Of a stretch of 64,000 bases of DNA, positions 34,525-42,287 are shown in pieces. Below the pieces are notes generated by a model. That model saw nothing but the letters and a program-made list of their open reading frames with translations, did not search any database and was not told the DNA's origin. Position numbers and translations under genes: made by a program. Where the stretch lies: assembly GCA_023381565.1 (NCBI GenBank), contig JAMCRR010000187.1, positions 1-64,000 of the forward strand. Reading direction: 5' to 3'. This stretch comes from Chloroflexota bacterium (GTDB lineage: Bacteria; Chloroflexota; Anaerolineae; Anaerolineales; Anaerolineaceae). Positions within the stretch are counted from its first letter, which is position 1. Each line of letters starts with the position of its first letter.

Positions 34525-35556
34525 ATGACCAAACGATTGCAATTAGAAGAACGACCTTCTACAGCTCAATTCTGGCAGGACAGGCCTGTACTCGTCACGG
34601 GTGCAGGCGGTTTTATTGCCAGCCATCTGGTCGAAGCGCTTGTCCATCAAGGAGCGAAGGTTCGGGCGTTTGTCCGCTACAACTCGCGCGGCGACCCGGG
34701 GCTGCTCTCCTTGCTGGAATCAGATGTTCTTGCACAAATCCAGATCATAGCAGGAGACTTGAGAGATCTCCCTACGGTGAGGCAGGCTATCGAAGGCGCC
34801 TCGCTTGTTTTCCACCTGGGAGCGCTGATCGCCATTCCGTATTCTTACGTGCACCCCAGCGAAGTGGTCGAGACGAACATCATTGGAACGATGAACGTTC
34901 TTCTTGCCGCTCGTGAAGCACGGGTGGAGCGCATGGTGCACACTTCCACCAGCGAGGTATATGGGACTGCCCTGCGTGTCCCGATTGACGAGGAGCACCC
35001 TCTGCAAGGACAGTCGCCGTATTCCGCCAGCAAGATCGGCGCTGATAAGCTGGCGGAGAGCTTTTATCGGTCCTACGATCTGCCTGTGGTTACGCTCCGG
35101 CCGTTCAACACCTATGGGCCCAGGCAATCGGCGCGGGCGGTGATTCCTACGATCGTCGTTCAGGCGCTCACACAGCAGGTCATCCGCCTGGGGAACCTGG
35201 AGACCCGGCGCGATCTCACCTACGTCTCGGATACCGTGAATGGGTTCCTCAAGGTCGCTCAAGCGCCAGGGGTCGAAGGCCAAACCTTCAACCTGGGGAC
35301 CGGAACGGAAATCCGGGTGGGAGACCTGGCGCAGGAGATCGTGTCACTCGTGGGCAGGGAGGTCGAGGTCGTCACCGATGCATCCCGCCTGCGACCCGAG
35401 AAGAGCGAGGTCCAACGGCTTCTGTCCGACAATCGTCTGGCGCGGCAAAAGCTCGGTTGGGAGCCGGTTGTCCCGATCAAGGAAGGATTAACCCGCACGA
35501 TTGCCTGGATCTCGGACCATCTCAACCTATATCAGCCGACAAATTACCAGATCTAA
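34525..35556 (+). CDS. NDP-sugar 4,6-dehydratase/epimerase, extended SDR (LegB-like)
   Basis: This is a 343-residue extended short-chain dehydrogenase with VTGAGGFIASHL (NAD site), HLGALIAIPYSY, the TSTSEVYG stretch and the catalytic YSASKIGADK. The order dehydratase, nucleotidyltransferase, aminotransferase that follows suggests it makes a 4-keto-6-deoxy sugar nucleotide, as in legionaminic-acid or perosamine-type pathways. Substrate (GDP- or UDP-linked) cannot be fixed from sequence alone. The ATG at 34525 comes 10 bases after the preceding stop. Confidence 0.87.
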   Translation: MTKRLQLEERPSTAQFWQDRPVLVTGAGGFIASHLVEALVHQGAKVRAFVRYNSRGDPGLLSLLESDVLAQIQIIAGDLRDLPTVRQAIEGASLVFHLGALIAIPYSYVHPSEVVETNIIGTMNVLLAAREARVERMVHTSTSEVYGTALRVPIDEEHPLQGQSPYSASKIGADKLAESFYRSYDLPVVTLRPFNTYGPRQSARAVIPTIVVQALTQQVIRLGNLETRRDLTYVSDTVNGFLKVAQAPGVEGQTFNLGTGTEIRVGDLAQEIVSLVGREVEVVTDASRLRPEKSEVQRLLSDNRLARQKLGWEPVVPIKEGLTRTIAWISDHLNLYQPTNYQI

Positions 35557-35615
35557 GACAGGTTTTGAGCATCTCCATATAGCATGAATTCCATTGAAGC
35601 GTTGGAGGAGCGGGT

Positions 35616-36329
35616 ATGAAAGCAGTGGTATTGGCCGGGGGCAAAGGGGCGCGTCTGGCGCCCTATACAAAAATACTTCCGAAACCGTTGATGCCGATCG
35701 GCGACATTCCGATATTGGAAATATTGTTGCGGCAGATGAAACGCGCCGGGATTGATGAAGTCTACCTCACGGTTGGCCACCTTGCCGGCTTATTGAAAGC
35801 GTTTTTCCAGGACGGCGCCCAGCTCGATCTAAAGATTTGTTACAGCTACGAAGACCAGCCCCTGGGAACTGCCGGACCCCTTTCTCTCCTCGATGGGTTG
35901 GACGACACCTTCATGGTCACCAATGGGGATGTGTTAACCGATCTTAAATTTGGCGATCTGATCCAGAGCCACCGCGCTTCAGGCGCAACTGCGACGATTG
36001 CCATGTATACCCGGCAGGTAAAGGTTGACCTGGGAGTAATCCAGCTTGATGGCAAGAATAACCTGATAAATGGCTACCTGGAAAAACCGACTTACGAGTT
36101 CCAGGTAAGCATGGGCATCTACGTTTTTGAGCCGAAAGTCTTGAAATATATTCCCTATAACCAATACCTGGATTTCCCAGACCTGGTTCTCAAGATGATC
36201 GAGGGAAAAGAAAAGGTGATGGGCTACCCATACCAGGGGTACTGGCAGGATCTTGGCCGGCAGGACGATTACGAACAAGCCGTACAAGATTTCGAGGTGC
36301 TACGTCCGAAAATATTGGGAGAAGAATGA
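35616..36329 (+). CDS. sugar-1-phosphate nucleotidyltransferase
   Basis: This is a 237-residue NTP_transferase with the signature VLAGGKGARLAPYTKILPKP at residues 4-23 (glycine loop and the conserved lysine of KILPKP), TNGDVLTD for metal binding, and the C-terminal YWQDLGRQDDYEQA. It lacks the beta-helix domain of bifunctional GlmU-type proteins. It should activate a sugar-1-phosphate for the flanking dehydratase and aminotransferase, most likely as a GDP- or CDP-type donor. GGAGGAG precedes the ATG. It ends two bases before the next start. Confidence 0.86.
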   Translation: MKAVVLAGGKGARLAPYTKILPKPLMPIGDIPILEILLRQMKRAGIDEVYLTVGHLAGLLKAFFQDGAQLDLKICYSYEDQPLGTAGPLSLLDGLDDTFMVTNGDVLTDLKFGDLIQSHRASGATATIAMYTRQVKVDLGVIQLDGKNNLINGYLEKPTYEFQVSMGIYVFEPKVLKYIPYNQYLDFPDLVLKMIEGKEKVMGYPYQGYWQDLGRQDDYEQAVQDFEVLRPKILGEE

Positions 36330-36330
36330 C

Positions 36331-37479
36331 ATGGAATGGAGAGTCCCCTTAGCCGATCTGAATTTTGACGATGAAGAAGAAAAGGCGGTAAGCGACGTCT
36401 TGCACAGCCGCTGGCTGACCATGGGAGCAGTGACCCAGGAATTCGAGAAGGAGTTTGCCGAAGCTGAAGGGGTGAAATACGCTTTTGCCGTTTCGAACGC
36501 TACGGTTGCGCTGCACCTTGCCTGCCTTGGCCTGGGGATTGGACCCGGAGACGAGGTTATCGCTCCTTCCCTGACCTTTGTGGCAACCACCAATGCGGTA
36601 CTGTATACTGGCGCAGACGTCCGTTTTGCGGATATTATCGGGCTCGACGAATTGACCATTTCTCCGGAGGCTATCGAACGCCAGATTACTCACCGCACGC
36701 GCGCCATAATGGTGATGCATTACGGGGGCTATCCCTGCAGGATTGAAGAAATTGCCGCCGTTGCCAGGAAGCACAACCTGTTCTTGATCGAAGATGCTGC
36801 CCATGCACCAGGCGCCTCTATCCAGGGCAGATCCCTCGGGACCTGGAGCGATGCGGGCTGTTTCAGCTTCTTCTCAAATAAAAACCTCTCCACCGGAGAA
36901 GGCGGGATGCTGGTTACCGATCGTGAGGATGTGGCTGCCAAAGTGCGCACCTTGCGCTCTCACGGCATGACCACGCTGACCTGGGACCGCCACCAGGGCC
37001 ATGCGTATTCGTATGACGTGGTTGACCTTGGTTACAACTACCGCATCGACGAGATCCGTTCGGCTCTGGGGCGGGTGCAGCTCAAGAAGCTTGCCGGAAG
37101 CAACGCTCGCCGGGGGGAGATCACCCGTCATTACTGGCAGGAATTCAGCAATTCTGGATTGGTCTTGCCTTTCAGCCAGGTGGAGGGGAGCCCATCCTAC
37201 CATATCTTCCCGATCATTCTCCCCGAGGGGGCGGACCGAAAATATTTCATTGACTGCCTGCGCGAAGAGGGGATTCAAACGAGCATCCATTACCCATCGA
37301 TTCACGGTTTTTCTTATTATCAAAAGCGCTATCTGGGAATTTCCCTGCCGGTTACCGAGGCAGCAGCTGCACGGGAAGTGACTTTACCGCTCTACCCCAC
37401 CATGACCGACGAAGCGGTTGAGCTGGTAGTCCAGTCTGTTCGGAAAACGATGGCGGCAATGGGCAAAGGAAGCCATTGA
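36331..37479 (+). CDS. DegT/DnrJ/EryC1 sugar aminotransferase
   Basis: This is a 382-residue PLP-dependent aminotransferase with AVSNATVALHLACLG, EDAAHAPGASIQG (Asp for the PLP ring nitrogen) and the Schiff-base lysine in FSNKNLSTGEGGML. It probably installs the amino group on carbon 4 of the keto-sugar made by the dehydratase two genes upstream. It is distinct from the WbpE homologue at 16710. The ATG at 36331 is used; upstream codons belong to the preceding gene. The stop overlaps the TTG start of the next gene. Confidence 0.88.
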   Translation: MEWRVPLADLNFDDEEEKAVSDVLHSRWLTMGAVTQEFEKEFAEAEGVKYAFAVSNATVALHLACLGLGIGPGDEVIAPSLTFVATTNAVLYTGADVRFADIIGLDELTISPEAIERQITHRTRAIMVMHYGGYPCRIEEIAAVARKHNLFLIEDAAHAPGASIQGRSLGTWSDAGCFSFFSNKNLSTGEGGMLVTDREDVAAKVRTLRSHGMTTLTWDRHQGHAYSYDVVDLGYNYRIDEIRSALGRVQLKKLAGSNARRGEITRHYWQEFSNSGLVLPFSQVEGSPSYHIFPIILPEGADRKYFIDCLREEGIQTSIHYPSIHGFSYYQKRYLGISLPVTEAAAAREVTLPLYPTMTDEAVELVVQSVRKTMAAMGKGSH

Positions 37480-38768
37480 GCGAACTTCGCAACCGGTTTC
37501 AAAAAAGCGCTGCTTTTCTGGCTTCAAACGAAATATGGATCATGGGCGCGTTCGTCGCCGGGAGCGTGCTCGTCGAGCGGCTGCTTCCGTTTGCGGCGAT
37601 CGCAGCACTCTGCTTCTGGCTTCTGCGGCGTCTGGTGTTGGGAACCTTTTCTCTGCGAACCCCCATCGATTGGGCAGTTGGTTTATTGTTGTTAATGATC
37701 CCGGTCACCCTGTGGGTGACGACGGATATGCAAATCACCCTGACGCAGGCGCTGCGTTTGTTTGTCGGAGTTTCCTTTTTCTATACGATCGTCAATTGGG
37801 TAAAATCGGCGGGTAGGGTTAAGCTGGTTGGCTATGGGTTTGCTCTGGTTGGAATAGCGTTAACCGGCGCAGGGGTGTTCAGTGTAAATTGGGGCTTCGA
37901 AAAAATCCCATTTATGCCAGCCGGTTTATTGGGCGAGATCCCTCATTTGATTTCTGATGCAATCAACGCCAATGTCCTGGCGGGCTATCTGGTATTTATA
38001 GTGCCCCTGGTGTCCGGCATTTTGATCGTTAATTGGCGGGCCTTATCATATATTGAAAAGATAGTTTTTGGGGTCTCGATTGCCACCATGACCGCAATCC
38101 TAATCTTGACCCAATCTCGCGGAGCGATGATCGCTCTGGTAATTTCACTGATTGGTTTGATTGCCATTTTATGGAAACGGGGATGGATATGGATAGTAAT
38201 ATCAAGCCTGGGGGCAGCGTTAGCGATTATTCTGATTGGTTTTACGCGATTATTGAGCATGTTGTCTTTTCCGTCGAGCATTATCGGCACGACAGAAGGC
38301 AGGCTGGAGATCTGGTCGCGGGCAATCTCCATCATTCATGATTTCCCACTCACCGGGATCGGTATGGGCTTGTTTGGCCCGGTGGGTGACCCGTTATACC
38401 CGTTATCTTCCTATTCACCTGGAGCAGTGCCCCATGCCCATAATCTACTCCTTCAGGTTAGTGTCGATTTGGGCCTCCCTGGATTAATTGCCTGGCTGGC
38501 AATTTGGCTGCTGATCTCATATTGCGCGTGGCAGTTATTTTCGGCCGGCAGGTTGAACAAGGATGGCTGGGCGTATGGCATTGGCGCAGGGGTTCTCTGT
38601 GGTCAGGTGGCTCTGTTGCTGCATGGCATGACCGACGCAGTGACCTGGGGCATGGTCCGACCGGCTGTGCTGGTGTGGGTCTTTTGGGCTTTGCCTGTAG
38701 CTGCCTGGAACGTCTACATGAAGCGAAATGATCACTATTCTAAAAGGCAGCTGGAAATTGTAAAATGA
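37476..38768 (+). CDS. O-antigen ligase/polymerase family protein, copy 2 of a duplicated pair
   Basis: This is a 430-residue polytopic membrane protein, a paralogue of the product at 29173-30453. It shares LTQSRGAMIAL, GRLEIWSRAISIIHDFPLTG, IGMGLFGPV, PHAHNLLLQVSVDLGLPGLI and the C-terminal GMTDAVTWGMVRPA. Its start is probably TTG at 37476, overlapping the previous stop (TTGA). The first ATG would remove about 21 residues. It is followed by the second copy of the small membrane protein with ATGA overlap. Two ligases may serve two glycans or two acceptors. Confidence 0.86.
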   Translation: MSELRNRFQKSAAFLASNEIWIMGAFVAGSVLVERLLPFAAIAALCFWLLRRLVLGTFSLRTPIDWAVGLLLLMIPVTLWVTTDMQITLTQALRLFVGVSFFYTIVNWVKSAGRVKLVGYGFALVGIALTGAGVFSVNWGFEKIPFMPAGLLGEIPHLISDAINANVLAGYLVFIVPLVSGILIVNWRALSYIEKIVFGVSIATMTAILILTQSRGAMIALVISLIGLIAILWKRGWIWIVISSLGAALAIILIGFTRLLSMLSFPSSIIGTTEGRLEIWSRAISIIHDFPLTGIGMGLFGPVGDPLYPLSSYSPGAVPHAHNLLLQVSVDLGLPGLIAWLAIWLLISYCAWQLFSAGRLNKDGWAYGIGAGVLCGQVALLLHGMTDAVTWGMVRPAVLVWVFWALPVAAWNVYMKRNDHYSKRQLEIVK

Positions 38769-39076
38769 TTGATAGCTGGATGGTGCTGACAAATGGACTA
38801 TGGATTCTGGGGTTAGCCATCCTTCTGGCTGCTCTCAGCTTGCACAGTTTTGCCAGTGCAAATCACAGCCATGAATTGACTAAAAAAACAAAAGTCTTCT
38901 CATCACTAGGGATTTTATGGGGGCAATGCCTGTTTTTTATTGGAATGTCCACAAGCAGCAGGTCGTGGCTTGAGAGAGGGTTGTGGGGGGTTTTAACCCT
39001 GGCTTCCGTGATCTACTTAATATCGTCCATGCGGGAACAACGAATCGCAAGCAGAAAGGCTGTCAATTCCCATTGA
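38765..39076 (+). CDS. small membrane protein paired with the O-antigen ligase, copy 2
   Basis: This is a 103-residue protein of exactly the same length as the one at 30461-30772, with the same three hydrophobic segments and the shared MIDSWMVLTNGLWILGLAIL (versus MIDWWMVIVNGLWIFGLAVL) and SRSWLERGLWG. The middle loop (about 30-45) differs. No known family is recognised. The pairing with the ligase has been kept in both copies, and in both the next gene begins by overlapping its stop. Confidence 0.8.
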   Translation: MIDSWMVLTNGLWILGLAILLAALSLHSFASANHSHELTKKTKVFSSLGILWGQCLFFIGMSTSSRSWLERGLWGVLTLASVIYLISSMREQRIASRKAVNSH

Positions 39077-40083
39077 TCATTGAGTTGAAAGCGGTCAGTG
39101 GAAAGGTTATATCGAGCAAGTATTTCCGATATGGTATAAGCCTGATGATCAGTGGATTCTCCCTGTACCTGGTCTTCAAGGATGTTAGCCTTCAAGATGT
39201 TTTGGGTTCGTTTATTAAAGCTGATTGGCGTTACATAGGGCTGGCATTGGTATGTGTCATGCTGTCTTTCATAGCGAAAACCTGGCGATGGAGAACTCTT
39301 CTTGGCTCGAAGGGAAAGACTCTCCGCATTCCCAATCTGTTTATGAATATCGTGGTCGGCCAGCTTCTAAACAATATCTATCCGGCCAGGGTAGGCGATC
39401 TCAGCCGGGCCTACCTGGTGGGCCGGCAGGGACCCGGGGGGATTTTCGTTTTGGGGACTGTGATCATTGAAAAAGTGTTCGACCTGCTCTTCTACGCGGT
39501 ATTTTTCATATTGACTTTGTTGTTAATTCCTTTACCGGGATGGATCGCGAAGTCTGCTTATTCATTGACTGCGATTACTGTATTGGCAATTTTAATCGTC
39601 ATCTTATTGACGCTGCGAATGAATTTCTTTCTGGGATTGATTGAAAAGATCATTAAGAAACTCCCGAGCAAGTATCAAGCGCCGATTTTGTCCAGATTAG
39701 AGCCCGGGATGGCCAGTCTCCTCGTACTGAAAAGCCGCTGGGATCTGTTTAAGATCATGGGGATTTCAGCTTTGATTTGGGGAATTGCCGTCCTGACGAA
39801 TGGGGTCACCCTGCTTGCTTTAAATCTCCAACTGCCCTGGTTTGCCTGGATACTGGTGCTGATGTTGCTGCAGGTTGGAATTTCCATTCCCTCGATCCCG
39901 GGGAATGTGGGGATATTTGAATATGCTTGTGTCCTGGCGCTCTCCTTTTTCGCGGTCGGTTCAGCTCAGGCATTGAGCTTCGGCATCTTGCTGCATGGCA
40001 TTGTCTTGATCCCTTTGATCGTGTTCGGTTTATCCTTTATCTGGTTGATGGGTGTAAAACCTGCGATCCCTGCCAAGTTATGA
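39073..40083 (+). CDS. flippase-like / lysylphosphatidylglycerol synthase TM-domain (UPF0104) protein
   Basis: This is an integral membrane protein of about 336 residues with seven to eight hydrophobic segments, GYSLYLV-like ISGFSLYLVFKDVSLQDV at the N-terminus, NNIYPARVGDLSRAYLVGR (the conserved PARxGE/D-like loop) and IPGNVGIFEYACVLAL near the C-terminus. Family members include the membrane domain of MprF and AglD-like proteins linked to glycolipid assembly. A transport or flipping role is inferred. The start is probably TTG at 39073, overlapping the previous stop (TTGA). No ATG fits. Confidence 0.82.
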   Translation: MIIELKAVSGKVISSKYFRYGISLMISGFSLYLVFKDVSLQDVLGSFIKADWRYIGLALVCVMLSFIAKTWRWRTLLGSKGKTLRIPNLFMNIVVGQLLNNIYPARVGDLSRAYLVGRQGPGGIFVLGTVIIEKVFDLLFYAVFFILTLLLIPLPGWIAKSAYSLTAITVLAILIVILLTLRMNFFLGLIEKIIKKLPSKYQAPILSRLEPGMASLLVLKSRWDLFKIMGISALIWGIAVLTNGVTLLALNLQLPWFAWILVLMLLQVGISIPSIPGNVGIFEYACVLALSFFAVGSAQALSFGILLHGIVLIPLIVFGLSFIWLMGVKPAIPAKL

Positions 40084-40877
40084 TAGAAGAAGGCGCAGCT
40101 AATCCCGACAGGATAAATATTCTCGGCGTGAATGTACACTGTGTCGACGCCGGCAGGATTCTCCGGCAGGCATTGTGCTGGGCAAGAGAGCCCCGGCAGC
40201 GCTCCATTTATTATGTTAATGCGCATTGCCTCAATATCGCTCGTAAGGACCGTGAATATTGCGAGATTTTAAATCATGGAGATCTCCTTTATGCCGATGG
40301 GATCAGCGTCGTTTGGGCTTCCCGATTCCTTGGATCGCGTTGCTCGATCAAAAAAGCAACAGGCGCAGATTGGATCTATGATTTTTGTCGAATTGCTGAG
40401 GCAGAGAGGCTGGGGATGTATATCATCGCAGGCAAGCCGGGGATTGCTCGCAAAGCATGCGGACGGCTGGCTGCACAATTTCCAGGGCTGAGGGTGGTTG
40501 GCGCTGCAGATGGATTTTTTTCCGAGAAGAGTGAGAGCGGGGTTCTCGAAGAGATTACGAGGCTCAAACCCGAAATCGTGTTTATTGGCAGGGGCACCCC
40601 GTTGCAGGAAAAATGGGTATCGGCTCACCGCAGCGAGATCGATGCGCCCGTTTGCTGGACCGTTGGGGCGCTGTTCGATTATGTTGCCGGAGAGGAAGCA
40701 CGCGTTCCACCCCGAATGAATGCACTTGGGTTAGAATGGTTATGGCGGCTGGCGATGGACCCGCGCGGCAAATGGCGCCGTTACCTGATCGGTAACTTTG
40801 TATTTGGTTACTACCTCGTTCAACAAAAACTAGGGATTTTACCGCACACAGATCCATTTGAGGGTAGCGATGGTTAG
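40080..40877 (+). CDS. WecG/TagA/CpsF family glycosyltransferase (GT26)
   Basis: This is a 265-residue transferase with INILGVNVHCVDAGRIL, YYVNAHCLNIARKD, LLYADGISVVWASRFLG (the conserved aspartate of the family), YIIAGKPGIARKACG and IVFIGRGTPLQEKWV. GT26 enzymes add ManNAc, ManNAcA or a related sugar to a lipid-linked GlcNAc. That fits the UDP-ManNAc3NAcA pathway at 16-21 kb well, but the donor is inferred. ATG at 40080 overlaps the preceding stop (ATGA). The end overlaps the next gene by 8 bases. Confidence 0.9.
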   Translation: MIEEGAANPDRINILGVNVHCVDAGRILRQALCWAREPRQRSIYYVNAHCLNIARKDREYCEILNHGDLLYADGISVVWASRFLGSRCSIKKATGADWIYDFCRIAEAERLGMYIIAGKPGIARKACGRLAAQFPGLRVVGAADGFFSEKSESGVLEEITRLKPEIVFIGRGTPLQEKWVSAHRSEIDAPVCWTVGALFDYVAGEEARVPPRMNALGLEWLWRLAMDPRGKWRRYLIGNFVFGYYLVQQKLGILPHTDPFEGSDG

Positions 40878-42285
40878 GCGTTTCTCAGTTGATTTCGCCC
40901 TCTTACTCATCTTCCTGGATGGACTAATCGTTGTCTTATCTCTCAGGTTAGCCGTTTATATTCGCCCATTCCTGAACTCACTCTCCTTTATTGCAGAAGT
41001 CCAGAATCCCTACTCCATCCCCGGCCCCCTCTATATCATCTTTACGCTGATGTGGGTGCTCGTGATGATGCTATTTTCGGTTTATGATATTCGCCGCTTC
41101 TTGCTGCTTCGAGATGAAATCACCAGGTTTACCCTGGCGTCTGCGATTGCCGGGGTATCTCTGGCAGGCTTTCTCTATATCAGCTACAGAGATGTCTCCC
41201 GCTTTTTTTATCTCTATTTCATCGTACAAACCTATCTATTTCAGCTCTGCCTGCGCCTGGCGTTTCGCTCCCTTATCCATTTTCGAGGCGCGGCAGGCAT
41301 CAAGGATCGCGGTGTGCTGATCGTAGGGGCAGGGGAGGTAGGCCTCCGGTTAAAAGAGCAAATCGAGCAATATGGTGATTTTGGGTTGAAGCTCATCGGA
41401 TTTCTAGACGACAATCCCCAGAAGCAGGCTTCGAACGGTTTAATCCTGGGGGGTTTAGAACAAGCCCGAGATGTCATCCAGAACCACCTGATCGATGATG
41501 TCGTGCTGGCGCTGCCGCAGCGGGCTTATCAAACTACGAATGAACTGGTCACGGAACTGCACGATTTACCTGTAAAAGTATGGGTTGTACCCGATTATTT
41601 CTCTCTGGCATTAAATCGGGCATCCATGGAGGAATTGGCCGGGATACCGATGATTGACTTGCGCGCCCCGGCGATCAACGATTATGACCGCATGATCAAA
41701 CGATTTTTTGATATCGTCATCTCGCTGGTCTCTCTGCCATTCGCCATACCGATCGGCGGTTTGATTGCTCTGGCAATCAAGTTGGACAGCCCCGGACCGG
41801 TGGTCTTCCGGCAGGAGAGGGTCGGTGAAAACGGCCGTATTTTCGATATGTACAAATTTCGATCGATGGTGGTTGATGCGGAGCGCCTGAATAACCCGGT
41901 CGAGAGGGTGGACGAAAATGGGAAAATTATGCAGGACAAGCGCATCAAGGACCCACGGGTGACGCGAGTGGGGCGATTCATACGCCGCACCAGCCTGGAT
42001 GAGCTACCTCAGTTAATTAATGTGTTCCGCGGGGAAATGAGCCTGGTAGGTCCGCGGCCTGAATTGCCCTATCTGGTCGATAAATACGAGCAGTGGCAGC
42101 GACGGCGTTTTGCCATCCCGCAAGGCATCACCGGGTGGTGGCAAATCAACGGTCGCAGCGACAAACCCATGCACCTGCACACTGATGAAGATCTATATTA
42201 TCTTCAGAATTATTCTATCTGGCTGGACCTCCGTATCTTGTTTAAAACCGCTTGGGTTGTGCTGATGCGCAAGGGAGCTTATTAA
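40870..42285 (+). CDS. undecaprenyl-phosphate sugar-phosphate transferase (WcaJ/WbaP-like)
   Basis: This is a 471-residue initiating transferase of the usual build. Four hydrophobic segments come first (about 6-130), then a Rossmann-like domain starting GVLIVGAGEVGLRLKEQI, then the C-terminal catalytic part. That part contains DIVISLVSLPFAIPIGGLIA, VFRQERVGENGRIFDMYKFR, RRTSLDELPQLINVFRGEMS, LVGPRPELPYL and GWWQINGRSD. It moves a sugar-1-phosphate onto undecaprenyl phosphate at the inner membrane. ATG at 40870 is used; the TTG at 40858 would add four residues. It is the second initiating transferase of the cluster. Confidence 0.92.
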   Translation: MVRRFSVDFALLLIFLDGLIVVLSLRLAVYIRPFLNSLSFIAEVQNPYSIPGPLYIIFTLMWVLVMMLFSVYDIRRFLLLRDEITRFTLASAIAGVSLAGFLYISYRDVSRFFYLYFIVQTYLFQLCLRLAFRSLIHFRGAAGIKDRGVLIVGAGEVGLRLKEQIEQYGDFGLKLIGFLDDNPQKQASNGLILGGLEQARDVIQNHLIDDVVLALPQRAYQTTNELVTELHDLPVKVWVVPDYFSLALNRASMEELAGIPMIDLRAPAINDYDRMIKRFFDIVISLVSLPFAIPIGGLIALAIKLDSPGPVVFRQERVGENGRIFDMYKFRSMVVDAERLNNPVERVDENGKIMQDKRIKDPRVTRVGRFIRRTSLDELPQLINVFRGEMSLVGPRPELPYLVDKYEQWQRRRFAIPQGITGWWQINGRSDKPMHLHTDEDLYYLQNYSIWLDLRILFKTAWVVLMRKGAY

Positions 42286-42287
42286 GG

